DNA of 64,000 nucleotides from Nostoc calcicola FACHB-3891 (GCF_014697355.1 NZ_JACJRQ010000040.1:1-64000), one strand, 5' to 3'; shown: positions 1 to 9,773, counted from the stretch's first letter. Numbers and translations are program-made. Notes: generated by a model from the sequence alone, not told the origin.

Positions 1-135
1 AGTCAAGAAACTGTACGCGAACAGCGAATGAAGCTGCACCCACCGCTTTTTGTGGCATGGTGCAAGGGCAAGGATAAATCGGGTATGGGGTGGGAATTTA
101 ACGAAAATACGGGATTATATCATCCGGCAAGTTAG
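1..135 (+). CDS. C-terminal fragment of an unidentified protein (5' end outside window)
   Basis: Frame 1 is open from the first base to a TAG at 133-135, giving 44 residues that end GLYHPAS. The composition (LHPPLFVAWCKGKDKSG, then MGWEFNENTG) looks like real protein and not translated spacer. The gene would be convergent with the CHAT operon that follows. The family is not recognised and the start lies upstream of the window. It could be a chance open frame. Confidence 0.45.
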   Translation, partial: SQETVREQRMKLHPPLFVAWCKGKDKSGMGWEFNENTGLYHPAS

Positions 136-324
136 TATTTTTATTATTTTCAAGAATTTCTGAATTTACACTGATTGGCGCTGTTAATGCGATCGCTCTT
201 AGCGCATAAGTGCGATGGTAACTGAAGAAAAGTATCGTCAAACTTTGCAGGCGAGTATTTTAGAGTCAGAAATCATAACTTCATAAACAGAGATATAAGC
301 GTTATACTTCAGAGATTGCAGTTA

Positions 325-3300
325 TCAATTTAACCCGGAACAGGTGAAAGCTGCCCAATAATAAGGGTGAGAGAAAGGTTTAGACTCTCCACAAAAAGAT
401 TCCAAATCTTTTTTTGCTTGATAAATCCGGTTTCCGATTTGGGCATATTTTTTATATTCTTCATCGCGTTGCTGATACATTTGAGAATCTTGTGGATGAA
501 TATCCCGTTCTTTTTTAGTTTTTTTACGCTGCGTTTCGGTTTCCTTAAGTTTCTGCGTTAAAAAAGAACTTAACTTAGGTTGGTAAATGGTGGTAAGAGT
601 TTCACCTTTAAGGGTACGCAGTTCAAATTGAGCTTGTCTAATTGATTGCAGTCGTTTGTTTCCCTGATGTCGGGATTGATAGTAAAATAGTGAAAATAGT
701 GCTGTTGCCAAGTCATCTACTGCCCAGAGTGTACTGATAACACTTTTAGCGCCAGCACAAAGAAAACCTGTTGAAAGAGTGAGAATATCGTCGGTTATTT
801 CAACAACACCCAAGCCAGTTTCGCAGCAAGAGAGAAATACATCTTCTAACTGAGGAGTGCGCCAACTTGGAGTTAATAACTGACTTAATGTAATACAGCC
901 ATCTCCTAAAATTAATACTGATTCTAGAGGATTATCGAGCCGCGAACGCGCATGATGACTAGAATGAATTACTTGAACTTTTTGTATCAGTTGACGATAG
1001 TTGCTGACACTAGCTTCTTGACTACCTTTTAAACGTTGATTATTAGGAATATTATATAAAGTTGCTAGTTGTTCTCCTTCCCAACTAGCGTAGGGTAAAT
1101 CTTCAGTAGCATCTTCAACAATACCGTAGTTCATAAGACTACTGACTGAGTGACGGTTGTGACAAAATTCTAAAATTTGGCAGCTAGGGACGTAACGAAT
1201 TAAAATTTTATCTCCCAGATATTGACTTTCTGCTATTGGTAAAGCGGCAAAAGGGATTTGATGTAATGCTAGATGAGGAACAAGAATTAATTCATCAATA
1301 TTTTTCAGATGTTGTGCAATTAAATCATTGAGTTTTAAGACTTTAGCTAGTTCTGCTGTTAAAAAAATAAATTGCTCTTTCCAAGTATCTTTGTGATGAA
1401 CATATTGCTCTAACCAGAGAGTTAAAATCGATGATTGTAAAGTTTCAAATCCCAATTCCGTACAAGTGTGCAAAGTAATTTGATTCTGCCGGATGATAAA
1501 GATATGGGTGTCATTCGAGGTAGTATAAAAGCTCAGAATAGCTGTTGTAGGCACTTTAATTAGCTGCTGTATCGATGACAAATTCATGGGACTTACTTGA
1601 ATTTGACCAGCCAGAACAGGATCTAGACGGCGCATTTGTTCCCAAATTTGCTGTTTTTCAGCTTCCAAATCTGCAATAGTTTCGTTATAAGCTTCGATAG
1701 CAGCCCGACTATGTGGGCTTTTACCGAGGTTATTACCATCCAAGTTACTGCTATTATAATTGTGTCTTAGTTCATTATCAATTTGCCGTTGTATAGCTTC
1801 AAAATCTTGTAAATACTGTTGAATTTCGGTAGGAATTTCCCCATCTGAATAAAGGTCATTACTTGCCATTAAATCTACGAGTCGTTTTGAGCGAGAACGT
1901 TCGACATATTCAATAGCTTTATTCAGTTGTTTATTATTAATACAAGCTTGCACCATATTTTCATAAACATGGAGAGAATCAGCTAAGATTTCTTGACGAC
2001 GTGATTCTGAACTTGCCCAAGTGCGACTGGTTTCTACAGCTTCAATTGCCACACTATAGCCCCTAATCGCTTCAGCCCAATCACCAATGTTAAAAGCAGT
2101 GTTTCCCAGCATTTGTCCTGCTTTTAGGCAATCTGCGGGAAAAGCTGTGGGAGTGAATATCTTTAAACATGAACGATAAGAGGTAATTGCTGCTTCTATT
2201 TGCTGTTGCTGTAAGAAGACATTTCCTAGATTCAGATGAGTCATAGCCCACTGTCGAGGATATTCTTCTTTCGTTAAAACTTGTAAAGCTCCTTTATGAG
2301 CAGCGATCGCCTTTTCTAAATTTTCGCTCCTATCCCCATGAATTCGGTGAAGATAGGCATTAGCCAAATTTATATGTACTTCTGCCCAATTTGTGGGAAA
2401 GGCTGCTTTTGTGTAGACTTGTAAAGCAGATTGATTAGCAGCGATCGCTATTTCCACATTTTCTGCTGCATCACCTCTGAGTCTGTGACGATAGGCAGAT
2501 GCTAAATTCATTTGAGTTTGCACCCAAAGTTCTGGGAAGTCTTCACGAGTACGAATGGAAAGAGCATTTTGATAACAAGCGATCGCTTTTTCTAAATTCT
2601 CAGCCTTGTCACTAAGAATGCGTTGGCTTTGCCCGCCTCCGGCATCGCGGTAAACAATGCCGAGATTGTTTTGGATTTTTCCCCACTGTTCAGGGAATCT
2701 ATCACGACTACAAACCTGCATGGCAGCTTCACCTGCCTTAATCGCCAGTTCTGCATTCTCTACTTGATCGCCACGAATCCGATAGCCATAAGCAATAACC
2801 AGATTACTTTGAATTTCTGCCCAAAGTTCGGGAAACTGTTCACGGTTACAGACTTGTAAAGCCTTGTGCAAGTAAGAAAGGGATTGTTCCAGGTTTTCTG
2901 CTTGCTTACCCTTTATACGGCGGTGGTAAGCATTACCCAGCATCAATTGACACCCAACCCACTGTTGTGGATAGGTTTCGTAAGTCAATACTTTAGAAGC
3001 AACTTCGTAACCTGTAATGGCAATCTCTAAATTGCTCGCCTCACTACCCTGCCGAAATTCTTTAATCAGGAAGCTCAAACCTGCAAGACATGCAGCAAAA
3101 CCTTGTGCATATTTTGGCGGTGCTTCAGACAGCATGGCTTCTGTCTTCAAACGCAATACAGTCGCAAAGCGTTCATCAAGTTTGTGTTTGTTTGCTTCCA
3201 GTAATGGGTATACAACAGCTTTAGGATTTTCTAGGTTCTTGTCTAGGTTCTTAAATACTGCTTCAAATAGCTGAATCTGAAATAGTTCGCGGCTCGCATC

Positions 3301-5193
3301 TTCAATCTGTTCCCATTGTTGAGGAAAATCTTTCTTAGTAAAAACACTAGCTGCTACCTCATAACCTGTAGCAGAAATTCTTAAGTTAATTGCTTTATCA
3401 CCTTGTGGAAACTCCCGAATCAGATTACTAAAACTTAAAATAGTTGTAGCAATTTGAAGAGATTGCCCTGATGGTATGTGTCCGAAAACATCCTCAAGCT
3501 TTTGTAAGTGTTGAACAAATTGTTCATCTAATTTATTCAGGTTGTTTTCTAGTATTTGATATACAGCTTGTGATTCTCCATTGTTTTCAGCAGTTGCTTG
3601 CAATAACTGTTCAAGAAATTTTGAATTTGAGAAAATTTGTTGAAATTCATCGCTATCTAACAGATTTAAAACCTGTTGAGAACTAGAACGATTTGCATAT
3701 TCTCTAGCTTTATCTCGTTCACCTGTGCTAATGCAGAAAACCACCATCTCCGTGTAGGCAAGAATTTCTTGTTTTTGAGAAATACCACCCCAACGTCGGC
3801 TTTGTTCAACAGCTTCAATGGCGATCGCATAACCTTCAAAAGCTTCTGCTTTCATACCAGCAGCCAAAGCTGTTTTACCTAAACTCAATCCAGTTTGTAT
3901 GCAATCTCTAGGGAAATTGGTGGGAGTGAAGACTTGCAAGGCAGCGCGGAGACAGTCAAGCGCTTCAGTAATTTGACCTGTTTTATAATAGGTATTTCCC
4001 AGGCTAGTTTTTGTTTCCGCCCATCGCTGAGGATAATCAGAAATAGTGTAGACTTCTAAGGCGTTAATATATGCCAAAATCGCCTTTTCTAGATTCTTTT
4101 GTTTATTGCCTAAAATTCTTTGAGCGTAGGCAGAACCGAGGTTATTTTGACTGCTAGCCCAATAATAGGGCGATGCCGAACGTGTACGTACTTGTAGCGC
4201 GACTTGATAACAAGCGATCGCCTTTTCTAAATTCTGTGCCTTATCACCTTGAATTCTAAAAAGGTACGCATTCCCCAAATTATTTTGAAGAGTACCCCAA
4301 AGTTCAGGAAGTTGAGCGCGGTTAACAACTTTTAAAGCAGTTTCATAGCAAGAAATTGACTTTTCGATATTTTCAGCTTTGTCTCCTGTAATCCTATCTG
4401 TATAGACAAGACCGAGATTATTTTGCACTCTTGCCCACTCTTCGGAAAAACCGTCACGGGTATAGATGAGTAGGGCATTATTACAAGCAGTAATTGCCTT
4501 TTCTTGATTATCGGCGCGATTTCCTCGTATTCGATTACGGTAGGCTGGTGCTAAATTAGTTTGAATATGCGCCCAAGTTTCTGGGACAATTTGACGGTTA
4601 AAAATTTTGGCAACTGCTTCTAAACCTGTAATGCTAATTTCTAAATTAATTGCCCTGTTTCCTTTACGAAACTGCCCAAGCAAGGTGCAGAAATAAACAA
4701 TACCCAATCCTACTGATATTACTTGTTCTGTTATTGAGTCGTTGTTGAGTAGGCTAAAGTTTACCCAGTAATTAAACTGTTCATAAAAATCATCATTGAG
4801 TTGATCTAAGTTAGCCTTAAGTAGACGATCAAGGGCTTGTGGATTGCTTTTATTTTGAGCGATCGCCCACAATATTTCACCCAAAAAAGCCGGAGGTCTG
4901 ATAAGATTATCTGTTGCTGAAGGCTCATCTCTATATAATTCCAGTTCCTCAACTAACCAATGAGCTAAATTTCTCAAAAAGTAAGCAGAACGAATATCTC
5001 CTTGGTTAACCCGGATTTGAGCTACCATTGCCAAAGTTTCTACAAACCCAGCATCAACCAAGTGTGCGTGTTTCCTGAGAATCTTCATTTCCCTGCCACT
5101 AGGACAGTTGAGTAGCTGTTTAATCAGTTTAAAATAAGCTTTTTGGCGTTGAGTAAAATCTGGTGATTTCTGAGAACCGAATCCTTTATCCAT
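325..5193 (-). CDS. Large TPR-repeat protein with C-terminal CHAT protease domain
   Basis: 1,622 residues. Most of the protein is tetratricopeptide repeats of the Kinesin-light-chain/Fis1-like type that recur as WAxxQxNLGxAYxxRIxGDxAENLEKAI. They form two homologous halves, roughly residues 150-530 and 570-1110, and each half ends in a similar RRQEILA...EYxxRS segment. The last ~350 residues are a CHAT (caspase-like HetF-associated) domain, with a His-rich motif IHSSHHAR near residue 1411, FLSCCETGLG near 1456 (presumed catalytic Cys), and a YYWAAFTCSG end. CHAT proteases are clan CD peptidases, and TPR-CHAT proteins act in regulated proteolysis such as Craspase. It is the last gene of a three-gene minus-strand operon, 50 bp after the DUF1822 gene. 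The substrate is unknown. Family assignment is strong; the role is inferred. Confidence 0.9.
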   Translation of the reverse strand: MDKGFGSQKSPDFTQRQKAYFKLIKQLLNCPSGREMKILRKHAHLVDAGFVETLAMVAQIRVNQGDIRSAYFLRNLAHWLVEELELYRDEPSATDNLIRPPAFLGEILWAIAQNKSNPQALDRLLKANLDQLNDDFYEQFNYWVNFSLLNNDSITEQVISVGLGIVYFCTLLGQFRKGNRAINLEISITGLEAVAKIFNRQIVPETWAHIQTNLAPAYRNRIRGNRADNQEKAITACNNALLIYTRDGFSEEWARVQNNLGLVYTDRITGDKAENIEKSISCYETALKVVNRAQLPELWGTLQNNLGNAYLFRIQGDKAQNLEKAIACYQVALQVRTRSASPYYWASSQNNLGSAYAQRILGNKQKNLEKAILAYINALEVYTISDYPQRWAETKTSLGNTYYKTGQITEALDCLRAALQVFTPTNFPRDCIQTGLSLGKTALAAGMKAEAFEGYAIAIEAVEQSRRWGGISQKQEILAYTEMVVFCISTGERDKAREYANRSSSQQVLNLLDSDEFQQIFSNSKFLEQLLQATAENNGESQAVYQILENNLNKLDEQFVQHLQKLEDVFGHIPSGQSLQIATTILSFSNLIREFPQGDKAINLRISATGYEVAASVFTKKDFPQQWEQIEDASRELFQIQLFEAVFKNLDKNLENPKAVVYPLLEANKHKLDERFATVLRLKTEAMLSEAPPKYAQGFAACLAGLSFLIKEFRQGSEASNLEIAITGYEVASKVLTYETYPQQWVGCQLMLGNAYHRRIKGKQAENLEQSLSYLHKALQVCNREQFPELWAEIQSNLVIAYGYRIRGDQVENAELAIKAGEAAMQVCSRDRFPEQWGKIQNNLGIVYRDAGGGQSQRILSDKAENLEKAIACYQNALSIRTREDFPELWVQTQMNLASAYRHRLRGDAAENVEIAIAANQSALQVYTKAAFPTNWAEVHINLANAYLHRIHGDRSENLEKAIAAHKGALQVLTKEEYPRQWAMTHLNLGNVFLQQQQIEAAITSYRSCLKIFTPTAFPADCLKAGQMLGNTAFNIGDWAEAIRGYSVAIEAVETSRTWASSESRRQEILADSLHVYENMVQACINNKQLNKAIEYVERSRSKRLVDLMASNDLYSDGEIPTEIQQYLQDFEAIQRQIDNELRHNYNSSNLDGNNLGKSPHSRAAIEAYNETIADLEAEKQQIWEQMRRLDPVLAGQIQVSPMNLSSIQQLIKVPTTAILSFYTTSNDTHIFIIRQNQITLHTCTELGFETLQSSILTLWLEQYVHHKDTWKEQFIFLTAELAKVLKLNDLIAQHLKNIDELILVPHLALHQIPFAALPIAESQYLGDKILIRYVPSCQILEFCHNRHSVSSLMNYGIVEDATEDLPYASWEGEQLATLYNIPNNQRLKGSQEASVSNYRQLIQKVQVIHSSHHARSRLDNPLESVLILGDGCITLSQLLTPSWRTPQLEDVFLSCCETGLGVVEITDDILTLSTGFLCAGAKSVISTLWAVDDLATALFSLFYYQSRHQGNKRLQSIRQAQFELRTLKGETLTTIYQPKLSSFLTQKLKETETQRKKTKKERDIHPQDSQMYQQRDEEYKKYAQIGNRIYQAKKDLESFCGESKPFSHPYYWAAFTCSGLN

Positions 5194-5243
5194 GACAATT
5201 GGATGTTTTGGGTAGTTATATACATCATTCCCAATCGGTCAAA

Positions 5244-6002
5244 CTACGCAACATCTCCCCAAATTTCTACTAACTTTTCCAATAACATTTCGGCTAAATC
5301 TTGTAATTCGCTATCATCTTGCTGAATTGTTTCACGAGTAGCACCAACAGCGCGAGTATCTCCAGCTAATATTTCCCCTCCGGCGTACCGCCACTCAAAT
5401 TCATCGCCAGTTCGGTAAAGAAGCTCAAATTGTGCCACAATCTCTGATAAAGGTTTGTTGTCTAATACAGAGCGTACTTGTACTGCCACCGAGTCATCAG
5501 TTTGCAGAAAAGCGATCGCAACTTCAAGACGAGTAATTTGCTCAAGGAGAGACTCAATCGGCTGGAGTTCTGACACTGCTAGCTGTGCAGGCGAATTCAC
5601 TTCATCAACGGCTGGTGCAAATCCTAATAGCTGCACTGAATCTAGGCTTTCCTGAAACTGTATAGCTACATAGCCAATCCTATTTTCTATAGTATCTGGT
5701 AATAAAATGACAGTTTCTTGGGGTAAAACTGGACTGCATTCTAATGTTCCCACATTTGGAATTACCAAATCAGCTGCATTCGATAAAGCTGCTTTAACTG
5801 GATTCCAGCAATCTGATGAATTGAAATCTGTTGGTATTTGCAACCATTTTAAATAGCTATGAACTGCGTAAACTGCTAACGCATTCAAATAAACTCGCTT
5901 ACCTTTTTCTACTGTGCTTTGTTGAGCGGCTAAATATCTTGCTCTAGAATTAATTTCTAAATTTAGCGGAACCATTAACAAGGGTGAAGTTGCGCTGTTC
6001 AT
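5244..6002 (-). CDS. DUF1822 family protein
   Basis: 252 residues, no signal peptide or membrane segment. The sequence resembles the cyanobacterial DUF1822 family: an N-terminal RARYLAAQQS...RVYLNALAVYAVHSYLKWL block, then a strand-rich middle (LIPNVGTLECSPVLPQE, IGYVAIQF) and an acidic C-terminus. The function is not known. From memory, DUF1822 genes in cyanobacteria often sit next to sigma-like and CHAT-TPR genes, as here. Its ATG overlaps the TGA of the upstream sigma-like gene (ATGA), which suggests translational coupling. It may be an adaptor between the sigma-like protein and the CHAT protease, but that is inference. Confidence 0.8.
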   Translation of the reverse strand: MNSATSPLLMVPLNLEINSRARYLAAQQSTVEKGKRVYLNALAVYAVHSYLKWLQIPTDFNSSDCWNPVKAALSNAADLVIPNVGTLECSPVLPQETVILLPDTIENRIGYVAIQFQESLDSVQLLGFAPAVDEVNSPAQLAVSELQPIESLLEQITRLEVAIAFLQTDDSVAVQVRSVLDNKPLSEIVAQFELLYRTGDEFEWRYAGGEILAGDTRAVGATRETIQQDDSELQDLAEMLLEKLVEIWGDVA

Positions 6003-6694
6003 AACGATTGCTCCTGTTTATATCCCAAATCTTCGGCAATTTTTTGAAGTATTGGTTCGCATTTTCTCTTCCAATGCGAATTGACGGTTGTATAAGGAAT
6101 GCTCAACTCTCGTGCTATATCTGCAATTTTGTCAGGTGGTTCTTTGAGTACACGTCTCTGGCTGAGGAATTGACAATTACACCCAACAGAAGAACCAGAA
6201 TAACTATTTTTGAGCTTACCTTCGGGATCTTGCTCAATGTAAAGCTCTAATTCTAGACCAATCCGTTGAGTAGTTTCCCGTTGAGAAATTTCAATTAGAC
6301 CATCCAAACCACTCAAAGTAAAATTGGGTAGCTTATCAAGCAGAGTTATTTCCCCAAAGTCTGAGGCTATGGCAGCATCTAAACTGAGTGGAGCATCTTT
6401 ATCAGGAGAGTACAAATCTCTAATTCGCCAACCAAGGTAGCTATTGATCCACTTCAAAAAGCTTTCGTAAACTGAGGGAGAATTCAGATCAAATTTGGCA
6501 AGATTAAGGCTGACATACTCTAAAGTACGGTTTAGGGCTGCTGGATAGTCTGGATGAGAGGATTTGGCTAATCCTGGGAGTTGCTGAATTTCTAGTAGTA
6601 ACCGATTCATGGCAAATCGCCATTTTATGCTGTTAGGTGGTTGTTGACGTACCTCTGTAATTAAGGTATTCAACCGTTGATCTAAATCATCCAT
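5999..6694 (-). CDS. Sigma-70-like / HTH regulatory protein
   Basis: 231 residues, first gene of the minus-strand operon. The N-terminal two thirds are helical (LDQRLNTLITEVRQQP, then WRFAMNRLLLEIQQLPGL) and resemble a divergent sigma region 2, including FLKWINSYLGWRIRDLY. Residues ~185-220 (KIADIARELSIPYTTVNSHWKRKC) look like a region-4-type helix-turn-helix. A segment around 165-180 contains CNCQ. It is probably a group of sigma-like proteins peculiar to cyanobacteria. Whether it binds RNA polymerase is unknown. It overlaps the downstream DUF1822 start by 4 bp. Confidence 0.7.
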   Translation of the reverse strand: MDDLDQRLNTLITEVRQQPPNSIKWRFAMNRLLLEIQQLPGLAKSSHPDYPAALNRTLEYVSLNLAKFDLNSPSVYESFLKWINSYLGWRIRDLYSPDKDAPLSLDAAIASDFGEITLLDKLPNFTLSGLDGLIEISQRETTQRIGLELELYIEQDPEGKLKNSYSGSSVGCNCQFLSQRRVLKEPPDKIADIARELSIPYTTVNSHWKRKCEPILQKIAEDLGYKQEQSL

Positions 6695-6809
6695 ACATTT
6701 TTTTTAATGTGTGGTTTTTATGATGGACATTATCTCATTTAGCCAGATGCTTACACCAAAGATATCCAGAAGTTATCGGAAGCATCTTTTGATAAAATTC
6801 AACTAAATG

Positions 6810-7073
6810 CTATTCATAAGTTCTATTTGTAAGTTCAAAAGTCTTTCTAATTTGTGGAGGTAATAGACTGTTCCCACGGGAATTATTACAAGTGAAACAA
6901 GCCAAACGCAAATTCGAGAGACTATTAGAGCCGCCCAGACTCTTGGGAACTAAGTGTTCAATAGTTCTTTCGGATTTGGTCATTTGCTTGCTACACCAGC
7001 AACAGCGGTTTCCATACATTTGTAATAATTGGTATCTCTTGCTACGCCTAGAGGCTGGAGACATATTAGCCAT
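6810..7073 (-). CDS. Small HNH endonuclease
   Basis: 87 residues. A canonical HNH fold is visible: YGNRCCWCSKQM gives the first Cys pair, TIEHLVPKSLGGSNSLSNLRLACFTCN holds the His, the central Asn and the second Cys pair, and NNSRGN ends the motif. Stand-alone HNH proteins of this size are metal-dependent DNA nucleases often carried by phages and mobile elements. It lies 115 bp upstream of the sigma-like gene on the same strand, with an AT-rich spacer, so it is probably a separate unit. The biological target cannot be told from sequence. Confidence 0.85.
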   Translation of the reverse strand: MANMSPASRRSKRYQLLQMYGNRCCWCSKQMTKSERTIEHLVPKSLGGSNSLSNLRLACFTCNNSRGNSLLPPQIRKTFELTNRTYE

Positions 7074-7149
7074 AATTTAACTGCCTGAGTATCAAGGTTT
7101 GAAGGTGTTCACTTGTTTAACAGGGCAGTACTAAAAAATGACGCAGAGT

Positions 7150-7600
7150 TTTTGATTGCGTTGCAAAAAGCAGAAACATAGCAGTTTTCGTTTGGATGCG
7201 ACACATGGTATTGACACAGCAATACTCATTGGTATCAACTTAACCTTAAAAAGGCGGTTAGAAACCGCACGCCAGTCGCCTCTCCTATCGGAGACGCTGC
7301 GCGAACAAGTCGAGCCAGGCGCTTGCGGGGTTCCCCCCCGTTGTGCAGACTGGCGTGGGAAACTCGCCCACGGCGCTGGCTCGTCTACACAAACAAAAGC
7401 TACCGATCCTGGATTCCAGACAAGGGACTAGTACCGCAAGGCGGAATTAAAAATTAAAAATGAATACAGCGTAAGCGTTTCATGGTTACTGAGCAAAGCC
7501 GTAAAGCCTGCGGCATAGCTACGCTTAGAGCGCAGCCTCTCCAAGAGTTGTATTGATTTGAAATGGGTGATTTACTTCCCCTATGCTGTACTAGAGCCAA
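7150..7600. repeat. Nostoc-type dispersed palindromic repeat region in a 0.6 kb spacer
   Basis: The stretch 7074-7680 lacks a convincing gene. It contains GC-rich inverted segments around CTATCGGAGACGCTGC (near 7283) and GGGGTTCCCCCCCG (near 7326), and a second block, GCGGCATAGCTACGCTTAG (near 7510). These are familiar from dispersed repeats in Nostoc genomes. An open frame of 91 codons at 7156-7431 is made largely of this repeat and is not accepted as a gene. Confidence 0.6.
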
Positions 7601-7680
7601 CAGAGTGTTCTGATTATTCTGTAACTGAAAGCTAAAATTTGAATCATGTAGGGGTACATTTGACGAAGCAATGTAGGGAA

Positions 7681-8193
7681 ATGACCGAACTATATAAGGC
7701 TGGAATTATTGAGGTAACAGAAGCAGAAGATGAAGATGAAGATTTATTTGAAGTTGCGGTGCATTTTGACGGCGATATTTTTCTTCCCAGCGTTGTTTTT
7801 GAAGGCAAAGACCACGCATTGCGGCAAGCTAAAAAGCTTTATGATTGGCTAGAAGCTAATCCAAAAGGAATTAAGGGGGAGCAACTGCATTGGCAATCAT
7901 ACACAGTTAATCGTGAATCTCTAAGAGAGTATCCAGCCTGCTATTTACCTTACTACTATTCAACATACGAGCAAAGTTTAGAAGTTTCAATTGTTGAGCG
8001 AAACCAAGAAGCCATTGTTTATGGTTGGTTGAGCGCTGAACCTTTACCTTACTATATGGATAAAGAAGATGGTTTGGTAGTTCTTGGAGACATTTCAGAT
8101 GATGCTGTGCTTGCTGGTTGGCATCAAGCTATTGATACACGCATTCACATTTACTCTTTTATCTACCAGTCAAATAGCAGTCACAAGCTTTAA
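7681..8193 (+). CDS. Hypothetical acidic protein
   Basis: The frame is open from a TTG at 7639, but the ATG at 7681 (MTELYKAGIIEV) is preferred because an AGGGA sits just upstream. From there it has 170 residues. It is acidic near the N-terminus (EAEDEDEDLFEVAVHFDG) and otherwise a mixed alpha/beta soluble protein with many Tyr (YPACYLPYYYSTYEQS). No family is recognised. It heads a run of three plus-strand genes with short gaps (27 and 22 bp), probably co-transcribed with the GNAT-like gene that follows. Confidence 0.65.
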   Translation: MTELYKAGIIEVTEAEDEDEDLFEVAVHFDGDIFLPSVVFEGKDHALRQAKKLYDWLEANPKGIKGEQLHWQSYTVNRESLREYPACYLPYYYSTYEQSLEVSIVERNQEAIVYGWLSAEPLPYYMDKEDGLVVLGDISDDAVLAGWHQAIDTRIHIYSFIYQSNSSHKL

Positions 8194-8220
8194 TAATCAG
8201 TTAACAATTAGGAGCTTTAG

Positions 8221-8769
8221 GTGCAGCGAAAAATCGAGTTAAAAAGGGGTGTTGATAATACATCTGTTGAAGCCTATTTGGTAGATTTAGTCCAAAGACA
8301 TGTTGATGATTATGTCAATTATTGGGTAGAAAGCTTAAGGTTATTTAGTCAATCAGATAAATACTGGGACTGGATATTCAAATTAAGATATATTGACAAT
8401 CAAGAAAATCTTGAAGGTTATGCAGTTGAGTGCGAAAATAAAACTCAGGGATTAATGATAATAGAAACGCAAATGCACGGTTCTCGGTTAAATATTGGTA
8501 AGAGGCTAGTTTATGTTGATGGTATTGCCACTGCCCCCACTAACCGAATCGAGATTCAACGCCCGCCTCAATTCAAAGGTGTTGGTCAAGCACTATTAAA
8601 TTTCGCAAGAATTAGAAGTGTTGAGCTTGGGTATGAAGGTAGAATTGGGTTGCATTCCTTACCAAGGTCTGAAGGATTTTATGAAAAACAAAATATGTTG
8701 AACTGCGGTTCGGAAGAAGAATATGAAAATTTAGTCTACTTTGAGTATGGTGTATTGAGACGAAGATAA
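8221..8769 (+). CDS. GNAT-like acetyltransferase-fold protein
   Basis: 182 residues with a GTG start, chosen because TAGGAG lies about 7 bp upstream. The C-terminal half reads like a GNAT core: VDGIATAPTNR (beta4), GVGQALLNFARIRSVELGYEG (acetyl-CoA-binding loop and helix; the usual Q/RxxGxG/A appears as FKGVGQ), IGLHSLPRSEGFYEKQNM (beta5 and the Y-containing helix). GNAT enzymes transfer acetyl groups from acetyl-CoA; the acceptor is unknown. The N-terminal ~70 residues are helical and unassigned. Middle gene of a three-gene run. Fold assignment is moderate. Confidence 0.65.
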   Translation: MQRKIELKRGVDNTSVEAYLVDLVQRHVDDYVNYWVESLRLFSQSDKYWDWIFKLRYIDNQENLEGYAVECENKTQGLMIIETQMHGSRLNIGKRLVYVDGIATAPTNRIEIQRPPQFKGVGQALLNFARIRSVELGYEGRIGLHSLPRSEGFYEKQNMLNCGSEEEYENLVYFEYGVLRRR

Positions 8770-8791
8770 GGGCTGATCCGGGTAAAAATTT

Positions 8792-9331
8792 ATGAACCAT
8801 CAACAGCAAAAGGATAATTTTGAGGCAAACGAGTCAATAACAACCCAAGAAGCTATAGATTTACTTTTTGGTGAAGGATGGCTCGAAGAGGCTGTTTGCA
8901 TCGAAGATGAAGCAAATTGCACGATTGGCGCTGGTTTGGATTGGGGTAATGCATTACCACCTTTAATGCTCAACCTTCCTTTATTTGGTCGTCTATCAAC
9001 GCTGCGTGTATCTCTCAACCGCGAAGTCAGGCTAATAATTGAAACATGGGATTTAGGTATAGGTACAACTTCTGCAACAGAGACTGCAAGGGCACGCATT
9101 AAAGAGCGGTTGCTATCTCCTACGCCTGAGTTAATACCTCACTTGGAAGCTACTTTGTTGCAAGATGATTTATACGGTGAGGAGTTTATATCTAACCGCG
9201 AAGCTCTTAAATCGCTACTTGCAGTAGTTCTTACTGATGCTGATAGAGAAGAAATTGCAGAGAAGGCTGCTAATTCAATACGCACACAAGTTATGTCACA
9301 GGTGAATTTTTCCGGAAAACTTTCTGCGTAA
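8792..9331 (+). CDS. Hypothetical protein
   Basis: 179 residues, soluble, acidic in the N-terminal third (ITTQEAIDLLFGEGWLEEAVCIEDE). A hydrophobic central part (LPPLMLNLPLFGRLSTLRVSL) is followed by a helical C-terminus. No family recognised and no catalytic motif visible. It follows the GNAT-like gene by 22 bp on the same strand and is likely in the same transcript. Confidence 0.6.
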   Translation: MNHQQQKDNFEANESITTQEAIDLLFGEGWLEEAVCIEDEANCTIGAGLDWGNALPPLMLNLPLFGRLSTLRVSLNREVRLIIETWDLGIGTTSATETARARIKERLLSPTPELIPHLEATLLQDDLYGEEFISNREALKSLLAVVLTDADREEIAEKAANSIRTQVMSQVNFSGKLSA

Positions 9332-9482
9332 ATATAATCACAATAATATCGCGTCAAATTCAAGCAAATTCATCAAAGGGGCGAACGCAGGAGCAGAGGT
9401 TACTCTACATCGCTCTTAGCCGCATCCATGAGAACTAAATCTATCTGGTATGATAACTCTCATTAAGTATATTAATAAGGTA

Positions 9483-9559
9483 AAAGAGAAATATTCTCTT
9501 TATAAGTCAACATCACAACATTTGCTGACGCAACAACTTCGTTGAAAAATTGAAGTTGT
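9483..9559. promoter_or_regulatory. Two palindromes upstream of a small gene
   Basis: AAAGAGAA (9483-9490) and TTCTCTTT (9494-9501) form an 8-bp dyad. ACAACTTC (9533-9540) and GAAGTTGT (9552-9559) form another, which ends 6 bp before the ATG at 9566. Their placement suggests an operator or a leader RNA hairpin. The regulator is unknown. Confidence 0.4.
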
Positions 9560-9565
9560 ATAGAC

Positions 9566-9733
9566 ATGAAAACTACTACGAGTTATAACCCAAAAACTAA
9601 CAAACAATTAGTAAAATCTGCACAGCAAATTCAACAAACAAGCACCTTCATAAGCGAGGCAGATTACTACAACTATGAAGCAGAATTAGCACAAGAGAAA
9701 TCAGACTACTATCACTTGCGGTACGGATACTAA
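9566..9733 (+). CDS. Small hypothetical protein (55 aa)
   Basis: ATG at 9566 to TAA at 9731-9733, 55 residues starting MKTTTSYNPKTNKQL. Polar, rich in Thr, Gln and Tyr, with a tail YYNYEAELAQEKSDYYHLRYGY. No family recognised. Support comes from its setting: dyad symmetries immediately upstream and a textbook intrinsic terminator 40 bp after the stop, which together mark it as an independent small transcription unit. Confidence 0.55.
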   Translation: MKTTTSYNPKTNKQLVKSAQQIQQTSTFISEADYYNYEAELAQEKSDYYHLRYGY

Positions 9734-9773
9734 ATTCAATCTCCCTTCAAGCATCAACTCTCTTTAGTCAACA

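Noticed and set aside
7156..7431. 91-codon plus-strand frame
   Set aside because: More than half is read from GC-rich dispersed repeat sequence (RLETARQSPLLSETLREQ); composition is not protein-like and there is no ribosome site.
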